Assembly (NCBI GenBank): GCA_964588305.1
Contig: CAZPOP010000008.1
Span: 54,321-118,320 of the forward strand
DNA from: SM1-73 sp964588305
GTDB lineage: Bacteria; Zixibacteria; MSB-5A5; SM1-73
DNA length: 64,000 nt
Direction of reading: 5' to 3'
In this document: in pieces, positions 1 through 9,012 of the stretch
How positions within the stretch are numbered: position 1 is the stretch's first letter
Layout: every line of letters begins with the position of its first letter
Notes under the pieces: generated by a model
The model's database searches: none
What the model saw: the letters and a program-made list of their open reading frames with translations, nothing else
Told to the model about the DNA's origin: nothing
Program-made: the position numbers and the translations under genes

Positions 1-230
1 AACTGCCCGAAGGGGGCATAGTTGGTTAAGGGTACTCTGAAATCGTTGACGTCCAGGCCATGCCTTATGTACTTGGTGGAGTGCTCGGTTTGCGCCGCCT
101 TAGCTAAGGGTGGGGGAACTCCTTGACTGGCTCTTCGGGCCTCACTCTGTAAAGGTATCAGAATGAAGAGAAGGAGGCACAGGAGGGCAAACCCAGCCAA
201 CAGTGAACCTTTCTTTTTGAACTTCTCCAT
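1..230 (-). CDS. Secreted protein, N-terminal part only (cut by window edge)
   Basis: Only the first 76 or so codons are present; the gene runs off the left edge. The ATG is preceded by an AGGAG ribosome site about 7 bases upstream. The N-terminus has basic residues followed by a hydrophobic stretch (LLAGFALLCLLLFILI), a clear signal peptide, so the product is exported. After it come the words YIRHGLDVNDF and NYAPFGQ. Similar short words occur near the N-terminus of large exported proteins of FCB-group candidate phyla, but I do not recognise a named family. It lies just downstream of the TonB-dependent receptor on the same strand (63-base gap), so co-transcription is likely and a shared role at the outer membrane is possible. 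Confidence 0.75.
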   Translation of the reverse strand, partial: MEKFKKKGSLLAGFALLCLLLFILIPLQSEARRASQGVPPPLAKAAQTEHSTKYIRHGLDVNDFRVPLTNYAPFGQ

Positions 231-293
231 GTCAAATCTCCTTTTCAAGATTCATGCTTTGAATGAATTCTTGCCTCATAACTGAACCGAGCC

Positions 294-3215
294 TTAGAAA
301 GCGAAGTAGACGCCCACGCTGATCTGTCGGGGAGGCCCATAGTTCATGGGATCCTTGGCGTAGAGCTTATAGGCATTGGCATACGCTGTGGCCTGCTCCT
401 CCGCGCTGATCTCTCCGTCTCCGTCCGTATCCTTCTCCTTTATCCAATCCCAGTATTCGTGATCTTCGTCTTCTCCCGGGGCCTGTATGGTCGCTGGATC
501 CAGGCTAAATCCATCATCGTCGGGCCGGCCCGTGGCAGGATAAACGTCGAAGACGTTAATCTTGTCAAACAGGTTGAACACCTGCACGAAGACGTTAATC
601 TCCTTTCCCCAGATGTCAAAACTCTTGTCTACCGTCAGGTCCGTATTGTAGGTCCAAGGCTTACGGTACTCGTTGGGGGACCCTATTCGGTTGCCCCGAT
701 AGTCTCTCTTGGTGTAGGGGAGACCACTGTTGGCCTCGGAGATGACGTTTACACCAAAGCCCCTCAAGGCCAACCACTTGAAGTCTCCTGGGAATCTGAA
801 GTCCGCCTGTAACACGATGCTGTGCCTTCGGTCAAAGTCCAAGGCGTTGACGCTCTGCGGGAAAACCCGGGGCAAGCCGGTCACCGGGTCTGTGGCGTCA
901 CGAGAATGATACTCATATTGGTCACGCGAATCGGAGTTGGTGCCCTGAGCGAATTGAAGAACGTAACTTAGGTCGAATGCCAAATACCTCCTGGGCCGCT
1001 TGGATAACGTCGCCTCCATGCCCTTGACGTTCGCGTAATCTAAGTTCTTATAGACATCATAAGGCTGGGGCACGATGAAGATCCTCTCGAACTGGGTCAT
1101 GTTGTAGACGTCCTTATAGTACGCGGTAACGTTGAACTTCATATCGCGGGTTATCGCGCGAGTCAGGCCCAGCTCATACTGAATGTTCCTGCTGGCTTTC
1201 AACTCGGGATTCCCCACCTGCTGATTGGCTCTTTGCAGGTTCGGAGCCAGGGACAGGTACAAGTCTCTGAAACGAGGCTCCTGAACAAAATGGCCGTAGT
1301 TGAAGAAGATGGTCATCTTGTCGGAAACAGGATGAGAGATTCCCAATCTGGGACTGAAGTCGATGTTAACGTCCGACTCGGCGGTTCGTCCGCTGTCAGG
1401 TTCTAAGTCGGGTCTGGTTGGAACGTCCCTCTCGTTTTCCCAACCCTTTGCTTCCTTGCTCAGATAATCGACTCTTCCTCCGACATTGACTATGAGCCCC
1501 TGAAATTCGAGTTTGTCCTGGACATAGAAGGCACCGCCTTTGGGCTTGAACTCATAGATGTCTATGAAAGGTTGAGCATCCCAGGGAAGGCTGTTGTAAT
1601 GCCTGGTGATCTTGTAAGAGTTGAATTCAGCTCCGGATTTGATCTGGTTGTTGAAGTCCACCTGGCTGACGATATCGAACTTAGCCGTGATGACGTTACT
1701 TTCTCTGGTCTCATAGGATCGGGTATCGTAGTGCGACCAAAACAGATTGTCCACGGCCAAAGGATAGTTCTGTTCCTGCCTCCGCTCCCGGTATCTCCGC
1801 CACTCACTCGTATCAGGCGTAGGTTCACAGAATTCGTAGTCCGTCCACCAATCGCCGTCCCAGATATCGCCCTCGTGTTCAGCAATGAAGGCTTCCGCCG
1901 CTTCCGGGTCGTCCGGGTACAGGTCATTAGCGGTGCGCTCCAAGAAGTTTCTGTCCAGGCGTCTGCCTATGGTGTAGTCGTTGCTGAAGTATCCGAGCTT
2001 GGCCTCGTAAAACGTGCTTTTGGAGACTGAGTGGGTTAACCACAGATAGACCTGTTTGGCCTTTTCCAGGGTGGCGTTGTAGCTTTCCAGGTTGTACAGC
2101 CAGGTGTGGTTATACCTTTCATATTGTCTTCGGTTAACGAAGCCACCGCTGCGCAAGGTGATGGCCGGGGTGAGTTTGAAAGTTAGCTTGCCCTGAGTTC
2201 GGTAGGTCTGCTGCTGGTGGTGAGGAAGTTTGTGGACTCGGGGGCCCCAATCGTCAGTCAGATACAGATTGCCGCTGAAATAATAGCCGAGCTTGCCGCT
2301 GGTGCCGGGCACAGGACCATTCAAGCTTAAGAAATGCTCGTTGGTCCCGAGATCATAATCGTCCCCCAGAATGGCATCGGTGGAATACTGGTATTTTCCG
2401 GAGAGCTTTGGCCCACCTTCCTGGGTGACGTAATTGATGATGCCGGACATGGCGTTGCCGTATTCCGCATTGAACCCGCTGGTGATCAGCTGAACCTCGG
2501 AGATGGTAAAATGATTCAGATTGGTGGCTTGACCCGCCAGGATGGGATCGGTGATGGACAACCCGTCGACCATGTATACCACCTCCTGCGGACGCCCACC
2601 TCTCAAGGTTATCCCCGGATTGGCTGTGTCGGTCACCCGGTCCCCTTCATTACCCAGCACGGTTCCCTGGGTTCCCTGATTGATGGGGCCACCGATGGGG
2701 TCGAACACCACTCCGGGAGTGCGGTAGACGATCCCGTCCGTATTTATCACCGGACGGTGGACTAAGTCTGCAGAGGTGATTATGTGTGCCGTGGAAGTCA
2801 AATCCGGTTCGAAGATAGGTCTCTCCGCAGTTACGGTGATGCCTCCCACCTCCAGCGGCTGGGGTGTCAGCTCGAAATCGATGGTGGTGGTCAAATCCAG
2901 CGACACCGAAACCTGGTCAATGTCCACCGAAGTGTAACCGATAAGAGAGACCTTCAGCGTGTAGACTCCTGGAACCACATTCAGGATAAAATACTCGCCC
3001 TTTTCATTTGCAGCCGCTCCCATGGTGGTTCCCACGATTGTCACTGCCACCCCGGGGAGCCGCTCGCCGGTATCTTTGTCTTTTATTATTCCTGCTATCT
3101 TCCCCGTGGTTCCAGCCCAAACTTCGTCTCTGTCCTGTACCAAGAGAAGAGTCGACAGAAGGAAGAAAGACAAAACCAACACCGGTATCGATATGCGAAT
3201 CACTTTCTTGTTCAC
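294..3215 (-). CDS. TonB-dependent outer membrane receptor with CarboxypepD_reg-like N-terminus
   Basis: A 973-residue outer membrane receptor. After a signal peptide (about residues 1-35) comes a carboxypeptidase-regulatory-like beta-sandwich (about 37-115, with GKIAGIIKDKDTGERLPGV and NEKGEYFILNVVPG). The plug domain follows (about 120-265, with TLRGGRPQEVVYMVDG and NAEYGNAMSGIINYVT), then a 22-strand-type barrel ending in YFAF. The terminal Phe is the usual BAM recognition signal. Near the C-terminus, before the last strand, sits a complete EF-hand loop (DTDGDGEISAEE). The start is a GTG preceded by AAGGAGG with 8-base spacing. The substrate cannot be named; no cobalamin or siderophore signature was found. 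The next gene downstream encodes another exported protein. Confidence 0.93.
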   Translation of the reverse strand: MNKKVIRISIPVLVLSFFLLSTLLLVQDRDEVWAGTTGKIAGIIKDKDTGERLPGVAVTIVGTTMGAAANEKGEYFILNVVPGVYTLKVSLIGYTSVDIDQVSVSLDLTTTIDFELTPQPLEVGGITVTAERPIFEPDLTSTAHIITSADLVHRPVINTDGIVYRTPGVVFDPIGGPINQGTQGTVLGNEGDRVTDTANPGITLRGGRPQEVVYMVDGLSITDPILAGQATNLNHFTISEVQLITSGFNAEYGNAMSGIINYVTQEGGPKLSGKYQYSTDAILGDDYDLGTNEHFLSLNGPVPGTSGKLGYYFSGNLYLTDDWGPRVHKLPHHQQQTYRTQGKLTFKLTPAITLRSGGFVNRRQYERYNHTWLYNLESYNATLEKAKQVYLWLTHSVSKSTFYEAKLGYFSNDYTIGRRLDRNFLERTANDLYPDDPEAAEAFIAEHEGDIWDGDWWTDYEFCEPTPDTSEWRRYRERRQEQNYPLAVDNLFWSHYDTRSYETRESNVITAKFDIVSQVDFNNQIKSGAEFNSYKITRHYNSLPWDAQPFIDIYEFKPKGGAFYVQDKLEFQGLIVNVGGRVDYLSKEAKGWENERDVPTRPDLEPDSGRTAESDVNIDFSPRLGISHPVSDKMTIFFNYGHFVQEPRFRDLYLSLAPNLQRANQQVGNPELKASRNIQYELGLTRAITRDMKFNVTAYYKDVYNMTQFERIFIVPQPYDVYKNLDYANVKGMEATLSKRPRRYLAFDLSYVLQFAQGTNSDSRDQYEYHSRDATDPVTGLPRVFPQSVNALDFDRRHSIVLQADFRFPGDFKWLALRGFGVNVISEANSGLPYTKRDYRGNRIGSPNEYRKPWTYNTDLTVDKSFDIWGKEINVFVQVFNLFDKINVFDVYPATGRPDDDGFSLDPATIQAPGEDEDHEYWDWIKEKDTDGDGEISAEEQATAYANAYKLYAKDPMNYGPPRQISVGVYFAF

Positions 3216-3292
3216 CGCTATTTCCTCCTTAGAAATAGAAGTTTCACTTTCCTTAGTTCACAAAAAGAACTTATCAAAATGATTTGTAATAC

Positions 3293-3304
3293 ATCACCTC
3301 CTTT
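3293..3304 (-). promoter_or_regulatory. Exact 12-base anti-Shine-Dalgarno match in the receptor leader
   Basis: On the minus strand this reads AAAGGAGGTGAT, a perfect complement of the usual 3' end of 16S rRNA. It lies about 78 bases upstream of the receptor GTG, which has its own good ribosome site. The only ORF it could serve is a six-codon one (M-Y-Y-K-S-F-stop) whose ATG overlaps the motif. It may be a ribosome standby site or a relic of a leader ORF. Confidence 0.45.
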
Positions 3305-3652
3305 GGAACGATAAGCATGTTTGTCAGCAACTTGGTATGGTTGAGAACAGACCTCTTAATTTGTGCTCATCCTGAGTCTTGATGCAAGTGGGTATCAGAA
3401 TCTGCCCGAATATGAGGTGCCCATATCGGAATCGCTGGGAAGATCATCCAGTCAAAGCAGAATTTCCCGTTTTTTCGTTTGTCGATCACATCGAGAACCT
3501 CCGTCTTTATCGTAACACAGAGATTCCCTTAATAATGTATCGTCAAAGTTTGCAGTTCCGACAGCGGATTTTTTAGCTTAGAATGAAAACAAGCAGGGTG
3601 AAAATCCCATTTCCTGATGACATCGACTGCACTCTTTTTGCTGTCAGGCTGA

Positions 3653-3681
3653 AATTTAAACGCCCCGATTTTCAGTGTCAA
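3653..3681 (-). promoter_or_regulatory. Candidate sigma70-type promoter for the TonB receptor
   Basis: Minus strand TTGACA, 17-base spacer, TAAATT. It lies just after the sulfatase stop codon and would give a leader of about 430 bases before the receptor GTG. The 3216-3652 stretch holds no long ORF on either strand that I can support. I looked for a cobalamin-box core and did not find one. Confidence 0.45.
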
Positions 3682-3751
3682 GCAAAAAGTGAAGTTTTTT
3701 GTTCCTTTTTTACCTTTGCCGGATCTTGCCTCGCCTGACCGTTGGAACGAA

Positions 3752-5770
3752 TTATGGCTGCGTGCCCTTTGTTCTCTTGGTCATTTCCACGCTGAGCTGC
3801 AGGAAGGAACGTTCCCTGGCTTGAAACTCTTTCACCAATTTTGGGAATTTCGCGGAGAGATCATCTTTTTGTAGTGGGTCCTGGCTAGTATCGAAAAGAG
3901 AAGGATCGGCACCTATGCGATCGACGAAAAAATATGAACCCTCTGCCCAACCGACAAGCTTTCCATCTATCATCATGGCGAAGCCCCCATCTTCGGCAGG
4001 AAGAGAGAGAAGATCGCGACCCCAGGATTGATGAAGGACCGATTTGCCCAGAAGACCAAGGATGGTCGGGAGGAGATCGGTTTGGCTGCCTATTCTGGTT
4101 ACCCTTTGGGGCGAGGATTTGATTGGTATGTGCGGGGCGTAAATCAAGCAGGCAATGTGAAACCGCTCCCAGGACAGGTCGCTTTTGTTTTCCAGAAGCC
4201 GGCCATGGTCGGCCACCAACACAAATATGGTGTTGTCAAAATAAGGCTCCTTTTCTGCTTGGCGGAAGAACTTGCCTAAAGCCCAATCGGAATAGTAAAA
4301 CGTATTCAGGTAGTCGGAGTGAGGCTCATCTTCGGGGAAGATCCGAAATTCCGGGTTGGGCAAGAGGAAAGGCTCATGGTTGCTCAAAGTGAGAATCACC
4401 CCTAGAAAAGGACGACCGCCGAATTTGCGGAATTCCCGGTTTGCCCGTTCGAAAACGACATGGTCCGGAACGCCCCATTTCCCGAGACTTGCTTCCGAGG
4501 GGAAATCCTCCTGTCCTAGAAAAGCATTGAATCCCTGGTTGCGCAGAAAACCTTCCATGTTGTCAAACTGCAGGTCTCCACCATAGATGACCGTGGACCG
4601 GTATCCCCTCTCTCTCAGTATCTTGGCAAGTGAGGTGAACGGACGGTTGGCGGAGAGTTTTTTCATTATGGAGCGCACCGGCGATGAAGGAAAAGAACAC
4701 AGCACCGACGGTATTCCACGATTGGTGCGGGTTCCAGTGGCAAAGAAATTCTCGAATAGTATCCCTTTCTGCGCCAGGCTGTCGAAATTCGGAGTGACTC
4801 CGTCTTTTCCTCCCAGGGCACCCACAAAACGCGCCAGCCAGCTTTCCAGCAGTACGATCACCACATTGTAGTCTTTGTTTGCCTCGTCGGGCGAATCGGT
4901 ATAATACCAGCGAGCCAACGAATGAAGAGAATCGGTGAGCTTCTCCTGTTTGGTGACTAACATGTTTTGCACGCTGGAAAGAGCTTGCCCTGTGGGAAAG
5001 AAGCGATACCGTTCTGCCAATTCGCCGTGGATATCCTTTTGCTCTTCCAGATAGGATTTCCCCAGAGTGTAAACCCCATTCAGAGCCAGCTGATTGGCCA
5101 GGCTATAAGGACTGAAATAAGCCAACCCCCAATCGATGGGAGCCAGCTGCCACCGTCCACGTGCCCCCAAAAACAAAAGCGCAAGGACTAGCACCAGATA
5201 AAGGAGGCGGCTTAAGACCTTCTCCTTATGTTTTCTGATGAATAGTCTCTTACTGATTTTTATGCCGGTCCAGACAAAGGCAAAAGTTAGAAGGCCCCAC
5301 AGCATAAGATAAAGAATAACCGGATATCCTGACCAGATGGTATACCACATCATCCCCGGCTGATCCAGATATTCCAATGCCCAGAAGCTAAGGCGAGTTC
5401 CGAAGTCCCCAAAGTATTCGACGTCGATCAGGCTCAAAAGAAAAACGAGACCAAAATACAGGAAGAGTATGGTTTGGATTACAACTCGACCCACCCTAAA
5501 GCGGTGAATGCCAACGAAGGGAAGATAGCTTAGGATAAAAAGCGGGATGAATACGTAGGTCATCACCACCATGTCAAACCGTGCGCCTATAAAAAAGGAG
5601 TGGAGAATGGTCAGGGTCGGTATGCCAGAGGCGGCCTCTCTGTGCCTGAACAGGAAGCCAAGTCGCAGTAGTCCAAGAAAGATCAACCCCAGAAGGAAAA
5701 TGGCTGCGAAGAACGAGACCGTGCCTGGTGGCTTCAGGAAAGCCAATACCGAATCGAACCTTTTTTTCAT
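3752..5770 (-). CDS. LTA-synthase-type membrane sulfatase / phosphoglycerol transferase family protein
   Basis: A 672-residue protein with about five transmembrane helices in the first 205 residues, then an extracytoplasmic alkaline-phosphatase-fold domain of the sulfatase family (COG1368 type). Metal-site landmarks are visible: LLES (E309), the nucleophile region TGTRTNRG (Thr about 347-349) and VADHGR near residue 570. This architecture is shared by lipoteichoic acid synthases, phosphoethanolamine transferases and phosphoglycerol transferases of periplasmic glucans. In a diderm with lipid A, modification of an envelope glycan or lipid with phosphoglycerol or phosphoethanolamine is the likelier role; the substrate is inference. 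It stands between lepB and the TonB receptor on the same strand, separated from lepB by a strong hairpin, so it is probably transcribed separately. Confidence 0.85.
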   Translation of the reverse strand: MKKRFDSVLAFLKPPGTVSFFAAIFLLGLIFLGLLRLGFLFRHREAASGIPTLTILHSFFIGARFDMVVMTYVFIPLFILSYLPFVGIHRFRVGRVVIQTILFLYFGLVFLLSLIDVEYFGDFGTRLSFWALEYLDQPGMMWYTIWSGYPVILYLMLWGLLTFAFVWTGIKISKRLFIRKHKEKVLSRLLYLVLVLALLFLGARGRWQLAPIDWGLAYFSPYSLANQLALNGVYTLGKSYLEEQKDIHGELAERYRFFPTGQALSSVQNMLVTKQEKLTDSLHSLARWYYTDSPDEANKDYNVVIVLLESWLARFVGALGGKDGVTPNFDSLAQKGILFENFFATGTRTNRGIPSVLCSFPSSPVRSIMKKLSANRPFTSLAKILRERGYRSTVIYGGDLQFDNMEGFLRNQGFNAFLGQEDFPSEASLGKWGVPDHVVFERANREFRKFGGRPFLGVILTLSNHEPFLLPNPEFRIFPEDEPHSDYLNTFYYSDWALGKFFRQAEKEPYFDNTIFVLVADHGRLLENKSDLSWERFHIACLIYAPHIPIKSSPQRVTRIGSQTDLLPTILGLLGKSVLHQSWGRDLLSLPAEDGGFAMMIDGKLVGWAEGSYFFVDRIGADPSLFDTSQDPLQKDDLSAKFPKLVKEFQARERSFLQLSVEMTKRTKGTQP

Positions 5771-5843
5771 ACTCTTGGCAAATCCAGAAAAGGGACGAGG
5801 ATCAAATAGGGAAGAATTCCGTCCACCCTTTGAAGTACATCAA

Positions 5844-5891
5844 AAATAGGGATTTCTGTTCCGGCAAGCCGGATAACAAAAATCCCTATTT
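5844..5891 (-). terminator. Compound hairpin downstream of lepB
   Basis: Perfect 12-bp outer stem (AAATAGGGATTT / AAATCCCTATTT) whose 24-base loop contains a second perfect palindrome, CCGGCAAGCCGG (5861-5872). On the minus strand it starts about 45 bases after the lepB stop and the outer arm ends in A/T, which fits an intrinsic terminator between lepB and the sulfatase gene. The inner palindrome belongs to the AA/TT-centred family described in the findings. Confidence 0.6.
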
Positions 5892-5935
5892 GAGGACAAT
5901 TCAACCTTGAGAATCCTGTCTCTTCCTTTTTGTTT

Positions 5936-6655
5936 CTAGCGAATGATATCTCCGATTCTATTCCACCTCACCCTGTTAGGGAAATGAGTGACGTTGTAGA
6001 AAACGTTTTTGGGGAGGGAGGTAAGGTCCTTTGAGGTTACTACGGGAGCGTTGGGGTCGGCGGCCCAGGACCAGTGAATGATCATGGCTTTTCCCAAAAC
6101 CAATTCCCGGGGGAGCGGTCCCCAGTAGCGAGAATCAGCACTGTTGTCTCTATTGTCTCCCATCATGAACAAATATCCCTCGGGGACCTCGTAAGGACCG
6201 AAATTGTCTCTCGGATCCCTTCCCTTGGGACGAAAATGAGAATCAGTGTATTTCCCCCTGGGAGGGTCCGGGACTCTTTTCCCATCAACGTACAAGACCT
6301 TTTCCCTAATCTCCACCGTCTGTCCTTCCACCGCCACGCACCTTTTTATGTAGTTCACCTTGGGATTGCGAGGATACTTGAAGATTACGATGTCGCCAGG
6401 TTTTGGCTCTCTTAGGGCAGGCAGGTGAACGGGCAGCAAGGGAATCTTCGATCCATAAATGAATTTGTTAGCCAGAAGGAAATCTCCGATCAGAAGGGTA
6501 TCCTCCATTGAGCCGGAGGGGATCTTGTAAGCCTCCACCACCGAACACTTGATGATCAAGGCCAAAATCAAAGCTACCGCAAAGGATTCAGCATATTCCC
6601 GCAGTACCGACTTTTTTCTCTTGTGCGAATCCTGCTTATCGAGACTGGCGCGCAT
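5936..6655 (-). CDS. lepB: Signal peptidase I
   Basis: Cleaves signal peptides of exported proteins at the outer face of the inner membrane. A basic cytoplasmic tail is followed by one membrane helix (about residues 24-42). Next come the catalytic serine in PSGSMEDT (S49), the general-base lysine in NYIKRCVAVEG (K104) and the box with GDNRDNSADSR, all in S26-family order. The 239-residue length is normal for a minimal LepB. I chose the ATG preceded by GGAGGAGG at 5-base spacing; a frame extension nine codons upstream begins with TTG and has no ribosome site. The 286 bases upstream contain no gene that I can support. Confidence 0.96.
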   Translation of the reverse strand: MRASLDKQDSHKRKKSVLREYAESFAVALILALIIKCSVVEAYKIPSGSMEDTLLIGDFLLANKFIYGSKIPLLPVHLPALREPKPGDIVIFKYPRNPKVNYIKRCVAVEGQTVEIREKVLYVDGKRVPDPPRGKYTDSHFRPKGRDPRDNFGPYEVPEGYLFMMGDNRDNSADSRYWGPLPRELVLGKAMIIHWSWAADPNAPVVTSKDLTSLPKNVFYNVTHFPNRVRWNRIGDIIR

Positions 6656-6941
6656 TGGTCCTCCTCCAGGTTTTTGATTCAAAAGAACCCTTCGTATTTA
6701 TACGAGTCGATGCCGTACTTGTTTTAGAATTATTCAAAAACATCCTCTGGAGGTTTCTTCCTGAGCCAAATCAGACCGATTCTGCCTGCCGCATTATTTG
6801 ATCGGAATCCGATTTCTTGGAGCGGCAATTGACAAATATCGGCTCATTCGCCACGTCCGAAGAAGAAAACAGAGAAACTCCCAATTCTTTGGTGATGGTC
6901 AACCGCAGGCATCTTTGCCTTCTGAACCCGGGCAGATGCTG

Positions 6942-8885
6942 CTATTGGCTCTTTTCTTCCTGGCCTTCTTCCTCAGCGATTTCACCCCGGGCGATCATCC
7001 TCTCATAATCCAGGGGGTGCCTTTCCAGGTAAGCCTCTTCCGTCATTTTTCCGGTCAGCACGGTGAAGTTTATGGGATAGCTTTCCGGATGAATAAACAT
7101 GAAGAAGAAATGCCACACCAGGATAGCCAGGGTAGCCAGCCAAGCTTCGTAGTAATGGACCGCCTTTGCCACGTCCAAGAGCCACTTGGGCATGAATCCC
7201 AAGAAGAAGGTCTCGAACCACAGGGGAATCCCGGTTACGATCATCACGAATCCACCCCACATCAACGCCCAATACTCTGCTTTTTCGGTGTAGTCGTATC
7301 GGCCAAACTGAGGAGGCTTAGACGACAAGCCGAAGCTGTAAAGAAGATTCTGTGTCACGCTGCTAACGTCCGACAGGTCCGGGAATTTGGCCTTTATCTG
7401 CTGCCAACCACGCTTGCTGAGAACGGAACGGAAGATGGAGAAAAAGAAAAGGCCGATCAAAATCACCCCTGCTACCCGATGAGCCACCCCCCGGGCCGCA
7501 AAGGCGGTGGGAGAATGGGTCAACCAGGATGACCACCAGTGGTCCGGAAATCTAAAAGCGAAGCCGGTTATGATCAATGTGACGAAGGATATGAAAAGAA
7601 GAAAGTGCCACAGGACCTCAGTCGACGTCCACCTTATCACCCGCCCGGTTTTCGCTTCCCGGTACCGTTCTATGGCAAATCTTATCATGACCACGCCGTT
7701 GTGAGCCAGCATTCCGCCGATTGTCACGATTATAAGACTAAGGTAGAGAATCCTTACCCAGTAGACTCCTACGTCCTTCTTGCTGGTAGGAATGATGTGT
7801 ATTGAGCCCTTGGCATAGTTGGCCCCGGCACCTTCGTGGCATTTCCCACATGTTTCAGGCAGATTAGCCTTGTTGATGCTGGAGTGGGGATCGTCCTCTC
7901 CTCTGATGTTGTGACTGGTGTGGCAGCTTACACAACTGGCGGTGTTAAGATCACCGGCTCTGCTCCCAACTCCATGATAGGTATCCAGATACGTTGTCAC
8001 CCTTTCGGAAACCAATCCATACTTTTCAATGATCCTTTCTGAGGAATGACACCGATTGCAGGTTACCCTGGAGATGTTCGCAGGAAAAGTAGGCGAGGTT
8101 TTGTCACTGGACGATTTGATGCCATGATCATTATGACAGTCGGTGCAGACCGGCGCTTCAGTTACTCCTCTCTTAACTCCTCTTCCATGAGTGTCTTCGC
8201 TATATTCTTCCTCCTCTCCGGGGTGGCACTGACCGCAGGTCGAGGGAATATTGGTTCGATAGACATATGAAGTGGGATCAGAAGCAGGCCGTAAGTCGTG
8301 ACTTCTATGGCAGTCGCTGCAAACAGCTACCCCTATGTCTCCTTCCTCGAGTGCCTGGCCGTGGACACTCTGAGCATATGCCTTATAGGGAGCGGGCACC
8401 GGTATCTGATACTTGCTCACCAATCTCACATCCGCATGGCACTTGGCGCACATCTCAGGCTGGTTGGCACGGTAGGTATCGGCCTCGGGATCGTCTACCG
8501 AGCGGATGTTGTGATAATCGTGGCAGTCCTGGCAGGTGGGAGCATCTGTCACTCCCTCCAGGTATTTCTGTCCATGAAATCCCCTCTCATACAGGTCTAA
8601 TGCGTCTGCGTGGCACATTCCACAGTTCACCATCTCCAGCGGAGCCTCATGAAACTCGGCCTCGGCGTCTGCATGACAGGCCACGCAGGACAAATCATGG
8701 TGAATGGACTGTTGAAAAACTGCTACGTCTACGTACAGTGAAATCTCTTTGCCCAGAGAGTCTTCTTTGGTTAGAGTCTCGTCACCATGACACATCATGC
8801 AATCCTCGTTTGACTGGGCAAAAACGAATTGAGCAAAGGCCAATAGAATTGCAGCCGTTCCGAGAATTTTCAGATGTTTCTGCAA
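6942..8885 (-). CDS. Eleven-heme cytochrome c fused to a membrane cytochrome b domain
   Basis: A 647-residue protein with a signal peptide (MQKHLKILGTAAILLAFAQFVFA) and eleven CxxCH heme c motifs: CMMCH, CVACH, CGMCH, CQDCH, CAKCH, CSDCH, CGQCH, CTDCH, CNRCH, CVSCH and CGKCH. After about residue 375 come four or five transmembrane helices with conserved histidines, resembling the cytochrome b561 / formate-dehydrogenase-gamma / thiosulfate-reductase type. The layout suggests a one-polypeptide quinol-to-periplasm electron conduit, comparable in concept with CbcL-type inner-membrane multiheme cytochromes of metal reducers. The terminal acceptor is unknown. Translation starts at a TTG with AAAGG upstream. 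No other respiratory gene is adjacent, so the partner is elsewhere. Confidence 0.9.
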   Translation of the reverse strand: MQKHLKILGTAAILLAFAQFVFAQSNEDCMMCHGDETLTKEDSLGKEISLYVDVAVFQQSIHHDLSCVACHADAEAEFHEAPLEMVNCGMCHADALDLYERGFHGQKYLEGVTDAPTCQDCHDYHNIRSVDDPEADTYRANQPEMCAKCHADVRLVSKYQIPVPAPYKAYAQSVHGQALEEGDIGVAVCSDCHRSHDLRPASDPTSYVYRTNIPSTCGQCHPGEEEEYSEDTHGRGVKRGVTEAPVCTDCHNDHGIKSSSDKTSPTFPANISRVTCNRCHSSERIIEKYGLVSERVTTYLDTYHGVGSRAGDLNTASCVSCHTSHNIRGEDDPHSSINKANLPETCGKCHEGAGANYAKGSIHIIPTSKKDVGVYWVRILYLSLIIVTIGGMLAHNGVVMIRFAIERYREAKTGRVIRWTSTEVLWHFLLFISFVTLIITGFAFRFPDHWWSSWLTHSPTAFAARGVAHRVAGVILIGLFFFSIFRSVLSKRGWQQIKAKFPDLSDVSSVTQNLLYSFGLSSKPPQFGRYDYTEKAEYWALMWGGFVMIVTGIPLWFETFFLGFMPKWLLDVAKAVHYYEAWLATLAILVWHFFFMFIHPESYPINFTVLTGKMTEEAYLERHPLDYERMIARGEIAEEEGQEEKSQ

Positions 8886-8938
8886 TTTCGACGCCTACCT
8901 TTCTGATTATGTGAAGTACCTCACTATTTTGAGCACAG

Positions 8939-8967
8939 AACATAACAATCGGTCACCTTGTTGTCAA
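8939..8967 (-). promoter_or_regulatory. Promoter of the multiheme cytochrome gene
   Basis: Minus strand TTGACA, 17-base spacer, TATGTT. The predicted start point is about 47 bases upstream of the TTG start codon. The -35 is a perfect consensus match. Confidence 0.6.
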
Positions 8968-9012
8968 GATTTTTTTGGAAAAATCGAGTGCTCCGGCGCG
9001 CCCGGTTGACCA

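Noticed and set aside
3216..3652. Cobalamin-type riboswitch in the TonB receptor leader
   Set aside because: The leader is long enough, but I could not find the conserved B12-box core or the expected paired elements on the minus strand.
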